Below, piece after piece: positions 52,049-62,159 of a stretch of 64,000 nucleotides of DNA. The stretch covers positions 1,302,001 to 1,366,000 of the forward strand of contig OZ251224.1 in NCBI GenBank assembly GCA_965240325.2. Reading direction: 5' to 3'. The translations under genes were made by a program, and so were the position numbers. Under the pieces are notes generated by a model. That model was not told where the DNA came from. It searched no databases and was given only the letters and a program-made list of their open reading frames with translations. Position 1 is the stretch's first letter. The number at the start of each line of letters is the position of its first letter. This stretch comes from Rebecca billardiae RCC1528 (taxonomy: Eukaryota > Haptophyta).

Positions 52049-53395
52049 CTAAGTTCCGCCGAAGGCGTCGGAGCAGAGCGCCGCAAACGTCTGGCCAGGG
52101 GCGGGCAGCGCCGCGGCGGTGCCGCAGCCGGCCTCACGGGCGGGCTGCTGCGCGGGGCCGCAGCACCCGCGCGCGCACGCGCCGCTGGGCAGATGGCGGT
52201 ACGGCAGCCCCCGGAGGCGAACGGCGCGCGCGCCGCCGCGCCGGCCGCCAGCAGCGGCGGCGACGCACACAGGATCACCGCAGCACAGGTCCATGCCGTC
52301 GGCGTTGGCGACGTAGTAGACGGTCCTGCTCGCATGCTCGCCGCGCTTGCGCTCGCACCACCTGCTCGTGGTCGAGCACGTCGCGATGCGGCCGTGCGGC
52401 GTGCTCCCTGCGTACACCCGCTGGACGCGCGGCCAGTGCCCGGCGGCGCCTGCGCCGGCCGCGTGCGCGACGAGCTGCGCGTTGAGCCACGCGACGAGCG
52501 CGCCGCGCCCCGCGGCGCGCGCGCAGAGCGGCGCCTGCGGGTGAGGCGACGGGCACGGCGGCGCACGCCGCGCCGCCGCCGGCGCGCCGGGGCGGGCGCT
52601 GCCCGCCGCGGCGCTCGCGGCGAACTCGAAGCGCTCGGTGCGCAGCCGCGTCAGCGCGAGCCAACGCGCCGGCTCGCAGCGCTGCCGCAGGGCGTGCCCG
52701 GCCGGCAGCGCCGAGAGCCAGGCGCAGCGCACGACGCCCGAGCCGTCGGCAGCGACGACGGCGGCGGGCAGGTAGGGCGGGCCGCCGTCCGCCTTGGCCG
52801 TGAACGGCAAGCGCAAGCCGGAGCGGTAGATCGACCCATCGACCTCGGCCTTGGCAAAGAGGGCGCGCACAGGGCTCGCCTGCAGCCGCACGTCCAGCTC
52901 CCGCGCGACGCGCTGCGCCTCCGAAGAGCTCAGGACCGCACTGTCGCCCCAGGTGGCGTGCAGGCCCGCGCGGAACAGGCCGGCGTCGTCCGCGGCGACC
53001 CCGAGGCGCGAGGGCGTCGCCGCGCGCGCCGAGACGTGCACGGCGTGGCCGCGCGCGGGACGGGGCACGCCGTGGAACGCAGCGTCTGCCGCGTCGTAGA
53101 GGTCGACGAGCAGCGCGGCGAGGGCGTCGTACGAGGGCATGCGGGAGAAGCGCAGATCCACGTCGACGCCGAACCGCGCGCGCGCGCCGAACGTCTCGAC
53201 GACCATGGGCGCGCGCGCGCCAAGCAGCGCGTACGACGACGCGACGAGCGCGTCCAGCCGCGGCAGAGAGGCGCTCGGCACGTGCAGCCGACCGCCCACC
53301 CTGTGGCCGTCGGCGTCGCGGAGGAACACAATCTCGTGGGTGCACGGCTCGTCGCCGCCGGCGCGCGCGCGATTTGCCCCGGCCGGTGGTAGCAC
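52049..53395 (-). CDS. Viral-type archaeo-eukaryotic primase (PrimPol/UL52-like) homologue
   Basis: 448 aa, single exon. Weak but ordered similarity to AEP primases of large DNA viruses and PrimPol. An acidic motif I lies in FGVDVDLRFSRMP (residues about 75). A motif-II-like RAGLHATWGDSAVL (the family has a hydrophobic-Gly-Leu-His) is followed by SSSEAQRVARELDVRL. A motif-III-like region EVDGSIYRSGLRLPFTAKAD resembles VDxxVYxxNxxLR. At the end is a zinc-binding motif of the UL52/PrimPol type (CSTTSRWCERKRGEHASRTV, YYVANADG, LCCGDPVC). The normal HxSN is HASR here. It may prime DNA synthesis in a virus-like or transposon-like element rather than serve the host. Inverted copies of one repeat family flank it. 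No helicase neighbour is seen. Whether it is active is unknown. Confidence 0.55.
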   Translation of the reverse strand: MLPPAGANRARAGGDEPCTHEIVFLRDADGHRVGGRLHVPSASLPRLDALVASSYALLGARAPMVVETFGARARFGVDVDLRFSRMPSYDALAALLVDLYDAADAAFHGVPRPARGHAVHVSARAATPSRLGVAADDAGLFRAGLHATWGDSAVLSSSEAQRVARELDVRLQASPVRALFAKAEVDGSIYRSGLRLPFTAKADGGPPYLPAAVVAADGSGVVRCAWLSALPAGHALRQRCEPARWLALTRLRTERFEFAASAAAGSARPGAPAAARRAPPCPSPHPQAPLCARAAGRGALVAWLNAQLVAHAAGAGAAGHWPRVQRVYAGSTPHGRIATCSTTSRWCERKRGEHASRTVYYVANADGMDLCCGDPVCVAAAAGGRRGGARAVRLRGLPYRHLPSGACARGCCGPAQQPAREAGCGTAAALPAPGQTFAALCSDAFGGT

Positions 53396-53600
53396 GGGCG
53401 GCCGGGCGTGGCAGTCCGAGGCAGTCGGGCGGTCGGGTCGGGTCGGGCGGTCTGGTGGGGGGGGGGTCTTGGCGGGCGCGCGGCGGCCATGGCCCGGACT
53501 GGTCCGGACTAGCCCCGGACCGGCGTGGCAGTCGGGCGGTCGGGTCGGGTCGGGCGGTCAGGTGGCCCGCCAAGCACAGCGGCCGTGGTCGGGTGCCGCC
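53395..53600. repeat. Third copy of the C-tract repeat, inverted
   Basis: Reads as the reverse complement of the copies at 48.3 and 50.8 kb: GGCAGTCGGGCGGTCGGGTC, a 9-12 G run followed by TCTTGGCG, CGGCGGCCATGG, then GGACTAGCCCCGGACCGGCG. It overlaps the 5' side of the primase-like gene. Confidence 0.85.
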
Positions 53601-55162
<1,562 letters not shown>

Positions 55163-55604
55163 TCACATAGGTCGCCCTGGTCCAGCTCCTGCTTGCATTT
55201 GTTTCTGGCCAGACAGGGTGCACGGCGAGAGGGTGGGAGGGGTCAGGAGTGGGTTCGCGCAATCACATCGAGCGGGCCAGGCACGGGCCAATTGTGGTCA
55301 TGTGCGCCGGCGCAAGGCACACCTGCAAGATCTCTTGCACCAGGGTGTGCGCGCCCCAGTACTTGTGCACGCATCGATCGACACACGTCGACTCGCCGAC
55401 GTTCAGCTCGGACTCTTTGTAGTGGCCTACGCACTTCTTGAAGCACTGGTCGACCATCCTGTGGGCGCGCACCGCACCAGGCGCAATGTGCATTACTCAG
55501 TCGCGGTGGCGTGAGGGAGCCCGCAGCGATGGGCAGGCGGCTGCACACTTGTTGAACATGTCAGCCATCGCCTCCAACTCCATCTGTTGCCCATTGCTCG
55601 CCAT
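55163..55604 (-). CDS. TIM10: Mitochondrial import chaperone TIM10
   Basis: Predicted three exons (55604-55549, 55458-55323, 55204-55163), 77 aa. The twin CX3C signature of small Tims is CFKKC, 14 residues, CVDRC, inside [20 protein letters not shown] and [14 protein letters not shown]. The first exon supplies [19 protein letters not shown]. Splicing (90 bp, GTGTGC to CCACAG) joins the two in phase. A second intron (118 bp) joins VQEILQ to [13 protein letters not shown] and a stop, which fits the amphipathic tail better than the read-through [12 protein letters not shown] ending at 55263. Tim9-Tim10 hexamers escort membrane proteins across the intermembrane space. It is divergent from EXO1 with 255 bp between start codons. 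The third exon is the weakest part. Confidence 0.78.
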
Positions 55605-55859
55605 CGGACGACGACGATGGCCGCGCTGCGCGCGCAGTCCTCGCAGCACTCTGCCCTGACGTCGCCTGTCCGGCCGGCTCAACAAGCAGCAAGTCGGATT
55701 CAGCATGTCGGAGAGTCCGGGCTGCATGACCGGTGCGATACGCTCTGGGCTGAGCACGAAGACCGTTGGTCAGTCTCAACCCGGCGATCTCGTGTTCGCG
55801 ACCCGCGGCGCAGCGCACCGGCGGGGGCGCGGCAGCACCTTGCCGGAGCCGGCGGCGCG

Positions 55860-57980
55860 ATGGGGATCCAGGGCCTCCTCCAGAAGCTCGAGCCGATCGT
55901 CGAGCGCCAGCAGGCCTTGGACAAGTACGCTGGTCAGCGCATCGGCGTGGACGCATCCGTGTGGCTGCATCGGGGCACGTACGCGTGCGCGACCGAGCTC
56001 TTCCGCGGCATGCCGACGACTAGGCACGTGGACTACTGCATGAAACTTGTCTCACTTCTGATCGACCGCAGGATCACGCCCGTTCTCGTTTTCGACGGCG
56101 GCAGCCTGCCCGCCAAGGCGCAGACGGCGGCCAAGCGGCGCAAGCTGCGCGAGGACGCGCTGGCCAAGGCGCACGAGGCGCAGCGCGAGATCGAGGCGCT
56201 CAAGTTCAAGGTGGCGAAGGAGCGCCCGCGCTCGAGCGACTGGGCGACGATCCAGAACGCGCTCGTGCAGGCGCAGAAGGACTTTGACGAGCTCTGCCAG
56301 GCGTGCACCGAGGTGACGCCCGAGCACGCGAGGGAGCTCATCTTGCGCCTCCGGTCTCGCGGCGTCGAGTACGTCGTCGCGCCGTACGAGGCGGACGCGC
56401 AGCTCGCGTTCTTCGCGCGCACGGGGAAGATCGACGGCGTGCTCAGCGAGGACTCCGACATGGTGGCGTACGGCTGCCCCAAGATCCTCCTCAAGCTCGA
56501 CCGGAACGCGGCGACGGTCGACGAGCTGCGCACGGACCGGCTGCAGGAGGTGGGCGCGAACGGCGAGGCCTTCGACCTGCGCCGCTTCACGCCGGAGGCG
56601 TTCACGCAGATGTGCATCTTCTCGGGCGTGGACTATCTGGCTTCGCCCAAGGGCCTCGGCTTGCTCACCGCGCGCAAGCTCCTCCTCCAGTACAAGTCGG
56701 CCGAGCGCGTGATCAAGGTGCTGAGGCAGACGAAGGGGATCGACGTGCCGGCGGAGTACGCCGCCTCCTTCCGCAAGGCGAACCTCACCTTCCGGCACCA
56801 GCGCGTGTTCGACGCGGAGGTCGGGGCGTTGGTGCCCCTCACGCCTCTGCCCGACGACATCGAGCTCTCGCCCGCCGAGCTCGACGAGGTGATCGGGCCG
56901 TCGCTGCCGCCCGAGGTCGCGCTGGGCATCGCGCGTGGCGAGCTGCACCCAAAGACGCACCGCCCGTGGCTTGCCTCGGCGCGCGGGGCGGCTTGGCGCG
57001 CGCACGCGCAGCCCGGCGAGGCGGCGCCGGCGGTCGCGCGGGGGCCTGCGCCACCCGTCGTCGCGGCCGCGAGCCCCGCCCGCTCCGACCTGGCCGCGCC
57101 GTCGCCCGCTCCGCGCCGCGCGTCGCCAGGTGCGCAGCTCAAGCCCAAGCCGAGCGCTCAGAGTCGTGCGCTCATCGAGTCGCTCACGCAGGCCGCTCGC
57201 GTCGAGTCAGGCCTGCCGGGCGCGCCGAGCCCCTTGCGCGGCGTGGCCGCGAGTCCCGGGCCGCGCGAGAGGCCGCTCTCGCTCGCGGCAGCGCTCGTGC
57301 CCGACGGCTCGCCGTCGCCACACGCTCGCGCCTCTCCCCCCGAGGCGGCGCGCGCCGCCGTGGCGCCGCCGAGCGCCGGCCGCGGCGCGCACAACCCTTT
57401 CCGCCGCCGGCCCGCCGCTCCGTTCCAGACAGCCGATCTGGGGCTGGGCCAGCGCGTGCGCTCGGTCGGATCGGCCGCCGAGGGCGTCGCTCAGCAGCTG
57501 GACTCACGCTTCGAGCAGAAGCAGGAGCCTGCCTCGCCTCGCGCCGCCTCGCCCACCGCGCCCGATCCGTCCACCGCACCAGCAGAAGCCCAAGGTCGCG
57601 AGCTCGAGCCGGCACGGCAAGGGCCCTCGGAGGAATGGGCGTGCCCGACCTGCACGCGCCTGAACGCGCTCACCGAGTGCATCTGCGCGACGTGCGCCCA
57701 CATGGAGGCCGCGCCGCACTTGCGCATGGCGAGTGCGTCGGCCAAGCAGACGTCGACGAGTGGCGTGCGTGGCTCGATGGCCACGCCGGCGCCGCTCTCG
57801 GCGGGCGCGCGAGGCGCGTCTAAGAACAAGGCGAAGCGCGTGCGGTATGGCAAGGGTGGCGGCGCGCCCGCCCGGAAGCGAGCGGCGACACCTGCAGGCC
57901 TGTCGTCGTCCATTCGCGACTACTTCGGCGGCCGCGGCGGGGCCGCCGAGTCCGCCGATGGGCCGAATCAGGCACCGTGA
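55860..57980 (+). CDS. EXO1: Exonuclease 1 with a C-terminal RanBP2-type zinc finger
   Basis: 706 aa, single exon. The N-terminal XPG nuclease starts MGIQGLLQKLEPIVERQQ, the EXO1 form of the start. Catalytic acids lie in RIGVDASVWLHR, LVFDGGSLPAK, VAPYEADAQLAFFAR, LSEDSDMVAYG and FSGVDYLASPKGLGLLTARK, the last being the helix-two-turn-helix that binds duplex DNA. It resects 5' ends in mismatch repair and recombination. The C-terminal half is Pro/Ser/Ala-rich and divergent. It carries WACPTCTRLN and CICATC with the W-x-C-x2-C-x3-N-x6-C-x2-C spacing of a RanBP2 zinc finger (ubiquitin or RNA binding), which animal and fungal EXO1 lack, and near the end SSSIRDYFGG, a PIP-box-like peptide without the usual Gln. 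The start is fixed by the conserved N-terminus, which must be free. Confidence 0.88.
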   Translation: MGIQGLLQKLEPIVERQQALDKYAGQRIGVDASVWLHRGTYACATELFRGMPTTRHVDYCMKLVSLLIDRRITPVLVFDGGSLPAKAQTAAKRRKLREDALAKAHEAQREIEALKFKVAKERPRSSDWATIQNALVQAQKDFDELCQACTEVTPEHARELILRLRSRGVEYVVAPYEADAQLAFFARTGKIDGVLSEDSDMVAYGCPKILLKLDRNAATVDELRTDRLQEVGANGEAFDLRRFTPEAFTQMCIFSGVDYLASPKGLGLLTARKLLLQYKSAERVIKVLRQTKGIDVPAEYAASFRKANLTFRHQRVFDAEVGALVPLTPLPDDIELSPAELDEVIGPSLPPEVALGIARGELHPKTHRPWLASARGAAWRAHAQPGEAAPAVARGPAPPVVAAASPARSDLAAPSPAPRRASPGAQLKPKPSAQSRALIESLTQAARVESGLPGAPSPLRGVAASPGPRERPLSLAAALVPDGSPSPHARASPPEAARAAVAPPSAGRGAHNPFRRRPAAPFQTADLGLGQRVRSVGSAAEGVAQQLDSRFEQKQEPASPRAASPTAPDPSTAPAEAQGRELEPARQGPSEEWACPTCTRLNALTECICATCAHMEAAPHLRMASASAKQTSTSGVRGSMATPAPLSAGARGASKNKAKRVRYGKGGGAPARKRAATPAGLSSSIRDYFGGRGGAAESADGPNQAP

Positions 57981-58598
57981 CTGACCGTCCGTCCGTCGGT
58001 GGGCCCATCCGCCCATCGGGCAGCGGGCTTAGCTACTGATTAATTACTGTGACTACAGTATAGTATGGCAATTGGCAGCGCCGAGGGCGAGGCAGTGCCC
58101 GAGACTGCCGTGCCAGTGGCCTTAAACTAATTATAACGACACAGTAATACATATATATATAGCTTATAATAATAGTATTTTGAATATTATATATAACAGT
58201 TTATGGCCCGCGGTGCTGGGCGGAGCGCGCAGCGTGCAGAGCCCGCACTGCGGGCCCGAACCACGTTTCAAAAAGATCTTTGATCAAGAAATTAGAAAAA
58301 AGGGACGGGGGACGATTTTTAGGGCTGGCGGAGACCGAGTTTCGAGTTTTTGAGATCGCATAGAGAGGTCTATCAGGCCAAAAAAACCGCGCCCAGCTGA
58401 TTCCCGATAAGTAATCGATGGACGGCCGTGACTTTAACGTAACGGTTCGTTACGAGCGCGATTCTAAGTATGAGATTGCCGCCAACCGCCAACCGATAAA
58501 AACGGCAAGGCAAGGGACCGGCGCCTCCGGTGGGCCTCGTCACGAGGCGGCAGCGCACGCTGCGCAGCGAAAGGCGGGGAGACGAGAGCAAGTGGGCT
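57981..58598. other. Intergenic, AT-rich then GC-rich
   Basis: AT-rich at 58130-58205 and purine-rich at 58260-58330. No gene. It is the 3' flank of EXO1 and probable promoter of the next gene. Confidence 0.45.
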
Positions 58599-59735
58599 AT
58601 GGCAAGCAGCACATCGACAGGCGACGCCGACCAGGACTTCGTTCTCCGCGTATTGAACGCGCTGCTCGACTCGGGGACAGTGACGAGGGTGGGCAAAAAC
58701 ACGCTGCAGAGCACCGCTGCCGCCATCTCCGTCGCCAGGCACAAGCAGACCATCACCGGAGCCGCGAGCGAGTACCGCGTGTCGATTCATGCGATCAAGA
58801 CGCTCCTCGGCCAGGTTCGCAACGTGCTGGAGGCGGAGGGCGCACTCGGCAGCGGCGGCGCGGCGCGGTTGATCACCGACTTCACCACGCGCCCCGCAGG
58901 CCAGGCCCCTCCCTCCTCCTCACCCGGCCCAACAGCTGGCAGCCGCTTCACGGCACTCGCCGCGCTCGACGGGGAAATGCCCGCTGCAGAGCAAGCGTCA
59001 CAGCCGCAGCGGGGGCGCCCGGCCGGCTCGCTCAGCCTGCTGGGCACGCTCAACCTAGGCGTCACGTGCTACCTCGGCTCGCTGCTGGCGGCGCTGCTCG
59101 CGTGCCCTTTCATCGTCTCGCTCGCCACATCTGCCGCGGCTGAGCAGTCCACCAACCCCATCGTGTCCAGCATGCGCTCGCTGGCGCTCGCGCATGTCAA
59201 CTGCGAGTGGCCCAACGAGGTGGGGCCGACGCGCAGCTTGCTCGAGCCGCTCCACGACGCGATCGCGGAGGTCTGTCGGTGGACAACGGCGTTTGGGCAG
59301 CAGCAGCAGGACGCGTGCGAGGTGCTGTACAAAATCGTGGAGGCCCTGGCTGGCTGCGACGAGGCGTGCTCATACCTTGGCTTGCTCGAGTGCCTCGGTC
59401 AGCTGGCGAGCGAGCAGCCCTCGCAGCAGCAGCGCGTGCCGACGCCGACGATCTCGCAGCAGCAGCGCGTGCCGACGATCTCAGTCGGCCATGACTTCGA
59501 CTGTACACAATCGGCGCCGCGCCGGCGGCTGCGATGGGCCCGCCCGGCCGCGCGGCGGGCGGCGGCGCGCCGCTGGAGTCTACTCGCTGCCGGCCCCGGG
59601 CTCGCGGCCGGGCGGGCCAACTCTCGATCGCGACGGAGGGTGCGACGGAGGGTGCACCGCCACCGCGGGCCCCGAACTACGTTTGTTCTACGGAAAAGGA
59701 CCGCGGAACGCGGTCATATACAGTCAATTACATAA
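58599..59735 (+). CDS. USP-like protein with Cys box but no visible His box (truncated or multi-exon)
   Basis: 378 aa from MASSTSTGDADQDF. A helical N-terminus (FVLRVLNALLDSGTVTRVGK and VARHKQTITGAASEYRVSIH) could be a small DNA- or protein-binding module. At about residue 150 is a deubiquitinase Cys box, LGTLNLGVTCYLGSLLAALL, where the usual Asn-Thr is Val-Thr. FGQQQQDACEVLYKIVEAL follows in the position of QQDAHEFL, with Cys replacing the His of that motif. After about residue 310 (repeat of SQQQRVPT) the reading loses protein character (Arg-rich), and no GH-YxxY His box is found downstream to 60115. Either the gene is truncated or a later exon lies in sequence I could not recognise. Confidence 0.5.
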   Translation: MASSTSTGDADQDFVLRVLNALLDSGTVTRVGKNTLQSTAAAISVARHKQTITGAASEYRVSIHAIKTLLGQVRNVLEAEGALGSGGAARLITDFTTRPAGQAPPSSSPGPTAGSRFTALAALDGEMPAAEQASQPQRGRPAGSLSLLGTLNLGVTCYLGSLLAALLACPFIVSLATSAAAEQSTNPIVSSMRSLALAHVNCEWPNEVGPTRSLLEPLHDAIAEVCRWTTAFGQQQQDACEVLYKIVEALAGCDEACSYLGLLECLGQLASEQPSQQQRVPTPTISQQQRVPTISVGHDFDCTQSAPRRRLRWARPAARRAAARRWSLLAAGPGLAAGRANSRSRRRVRRRVHRHRGPRTTFVLRKRTAERGHIQSIT

Positions 59736-60115
59736 ACAACTGTGTGACACATAGTACTTCTACTGTAACTGAGCAGTTACTGTACTTAGGCGTCTTAGCG
59801 GTCTTATTGCTCAGACTGTCCGAGACTGACCGAGTGAAACGAACGAAGTCGAAGCTGACAGTACGATGCCTATAATGGCACGATGACAGCGCGATATATA
59901 TATCTAGACAGCATCAGCCAGGCCGGCGCCCCGCGTCAGCCGCCGGCAGCCGTGGGCGTGGCAGTGCCGAGCGCTCACAATGAGTCACAATCAGTGAATC
60001 ACCGGTATCGGACTGCCGTTCAGCCGCTGAATGTGAGGCTGGTGAGTGGTGGCCGATAACTCCGACCATGTCACGGGGCAGTGGCTGTAACCTGCAACGG
60101 CAAAGAACATGGTGC
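59736..60115. other. Intergenic, no gene seen
   Basis: CAGT/ACTG-rich spacer at 59740-59900, then GC-rich DNA. No His-box exon for the upstream USP-like gene was found here. Confidence 0.4.
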
Positions 60116-60601
60116 TCATACCTTCTCAAAGAGTGGCCATGCCTCTGCCGGGACGAAGCCCTTGAAGCAGGTCTGTAGCCACATTTCGCACGCCGCGGGG
60201 TGGGACGGGGTGGGGGTGGTGCATGTGAGACGAATTGCGAGTGGGTGGGGCTGCACGAAGCGAGCGCTGTGCTGCCGCGGCCGGTCACCTTGAAGACGAA
60301 GAACTTCATGTTCGTCGGCAAACAGCACAATGGTGCCGTCAAATTTGGTGGTAGCGCCTGCGCCACGCGAGAGGGGACGTGGAACACCAACGTCACAGCG
60401 GGAAAGCACACGCAGGCGCGCGCGGCGGGGCAAGCGCAAACGCACGTCCAGTGCTGCCTGCTTCAGCCCGTCCAGCGAGGCGTCCCAAAGCTCGTCCACG
60501 TCCTCGGCAAACTCGGCGATATCCTCGCCTACCTCACCGAGGGCTTGCTTAGCGGCCAGCTTGGCCAACTCCTTCTGGATCATACTCGAGCACGCACCCA
60601 T
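60116..60601 (-). CDS. Small predicted N-myristoylated protein, unknown function
   Basis: Predicted three exons (60601-60446, 60357-60289, 60172-60116), 93 aa. MGACSSMIQKELAKLAAKQA starts with Gly2 and Ser6, the N-myristoylation pattern, with an adjacent Cys for palmitoylation, then an acidic amphipathic helix (GEDIAEFAEDVDELWDASLD). Exon 2 gives LPPNLTAPLCCLPTNMKFFVFK and exon 3 TCFKGFVPAEAWPLFEKV. The GC3-rich frame of exon 2 differs from the continuous open frame, supporting splicing of 88-bp (GTGCGT) and 116-bp (GTGACC) introns. The unspliced 161-aa reading is the alternative. No family is recognised. It is probably tethered to the inner face of a membrane. Confidence 0.45.
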   Translation of the reverse strand: MGACSSMIQKELAKLAAKQALGEVGEDIAEFAEDVDELWDASLDGLKQAALDVRLRLPRRARLRVLSRCDVGVPRPLSRGAGATTKFDGTIVLFADEHEVLRLQGDRPRQHSARFVQPHPLAIRLTCTTPTPSHPAACEMWLQTCFKGFVPAEAWPLFEKV

Positions 60602-60876
60602 GGCTGCTAGACCTGCTGGTCCAGAAGGTTCAGTCGCGGAGGGGCATCCGAGTGGGCGCGCGATTCAATGGCATGGCACATGAGCTTGCACGCGACGATG
60701 AATAGCGCACAGCCGCTCGCCCATTGGCACGACTGCCGCACCCTCCCGCGCGCGACACGCACCTTGCTCAGGACAGTGGGCCGACGCGACCAAGATTCGG
60801 AGTGGCTCTCGGGTTCTGCTGCGGCAACGTCCCGACGCGCGCCCGTCGATTAATTCGTCGAAACGCCGAAAAGTGC
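60602..60876. other. Intergenic, left flank of the foldback element
   Basis: Probable promoter of the myristoylated-protein gene. No other feature. Confidence 0.4.
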
Positions 60877-60883
60877 ACGGAGG

Positions 60884-61308
60884 CAAGGGCGGTAAGGGCT
60901 GTCAACTCCCAGTGGCGGCGGTGGCAGAGGTTGGTCGCCGCTTCGTCGCTGCGCGGCCTCGCTCCAGCGACTAACTCTCGTGGGCGCCCGCCCTGGGGGG
61001 CGAGTGGGGCGCGCACGGCGCGAGCTCCTGTGGCCGTGTACGCGCGCGCGGAGGCGGCGCGCGTGGCTGGGCAGGTGCTAAGGAGTGTATGTCGCCCTCC
61101 CACGCCGCGCGCCTTGCTCGCCGCCGCTTTCGCCGCGCCTCAGGCCAGCGCGCACGCGTGCGCCGCCTCCAGAGCCAGCCTCGGGCAATCGGCAGCCGCC
61201 CGCGCATGTGTGGTGCGCGGTCTGGTCGGCGCGAGTCGGTCGGGGCCATCGGGCGAGGCTCGCATACTATAGACGCGCGCCATGCTGCCTCGCGCCGCCG
61301 CGCATGGG
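60884..61308 (+). repeat. Foldback element, left inverted arm
   Basis: Base x in this arm pairs with base 122896 minus x in the right arm. Open frames inside (Ala/Arg-rich) appear in mirror image in the other arm and are not genes. Confidence 0.88.
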
Positions 61309-61587
61309 CCCGGTCCCATCCCGTGAAGCTGTTGAAGGAAGCTGATCGATGAATGCACGACAAGCAGAAATGAGCTCGAATACGTGACAGTGAGCGCACA
61401 TGCGCGTGATAGGCGGCCGCATTGGGCGCGTGTACGGCGTCCTATGAGTGCATTGCCCCGCTCTTCATCGCCTGCGCGCGTCTATTGTGCTCTCCAGCGT
61501 CTCCATGAGCGTCCAAACATGAGCATTTTCGCATTCGTGCTGCAGTTCGTGTCAGACCTAAGATGCTTGCGTGTCGACCCATGACAA

Positions 61588-62012
61588 CCCACGCGCGGCG
61601 GCGCGAGGCAGCATGGCGCGCGTCTATAGTATGCGAGCCTCGCCCGATGGCCCCGACCGACTCGCGCCGACCAGACCGCGCACCACACATGCGCGGGCGG
61701 CTGCCGATTGCCCGAGGCTGGCTCTGGAGGCGGCGCACGCGTGCGCGCTGGCCTGAGGCGCGGCGAAAGCGGCGGCGAGCAAGGCGCGCGGCGTGGGAGG
61801 GCGACATACACTCCTTAGCACCTGCCCAGCCACGCGCGCCGCCTCCGCGCGCGCGTACACGGCCACAGGAGCTCGCGCCGTGCGCGCCCCACTCGCCCCC
61901 CAGGGCGGGCGCCCACGAGAGTTAGTCGCTGGAGCGAGGCCGCGCAGCGACGAAGCGGCGACCAACCTCTGCCACCGCCGCCACTGGGAGTTGACAGCCC
62001 TTACCGCCCTTG
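61588..62012 (-). repeat. Foldback element, right inverted arm
   Basis: Reverse complement of 60884-61308. It ends 148 bp before the proposed start codon of the next gene, so the element lies in or near that gene's promoter. Confidence 0.88.
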
Positions 62013-62159
62013 ACGGAGGTGTGCGCGCGTATCTTATAATTCTTAGTACAGTTGTACCGGGCAAGGGCGGTTGTAAGGTAGAGTCGACGATGACGAAACG
62101 GTCGTCGGATGATGAATACTGGATTCACCGGGCGGGTAAATCGGACTCACATTGTCACG

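Larger units (their letters stand above)
60877..62019. mobile_element. Foldback transposon (long inverted arms, 7-bp target duplication)
   Basis: The element itself spans 60884-62012 (1129 bp): left arm 60884-61308, spacer 61309-61587, right arm 61588-62012. The arms are 425 bp each and reverse complements, with one mismatch noticed (61304). Ends read CAAGGGCGGTAAGGGC and its complement. Flanks 60877-60883 and 62013-62019 are both ACGGAGG, a clean 7-bp target-site duplication. The spacer has no coding capacity, so the element is non-autonomous. Near identity of the arms indicates a recent insertion or active arm conversion. Arm ends and duplication length suggest a cut-and-paste DNA transposon; hAT and Mutator-like families are candidates but neither is demonstrated. 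Confidence 0.85.
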
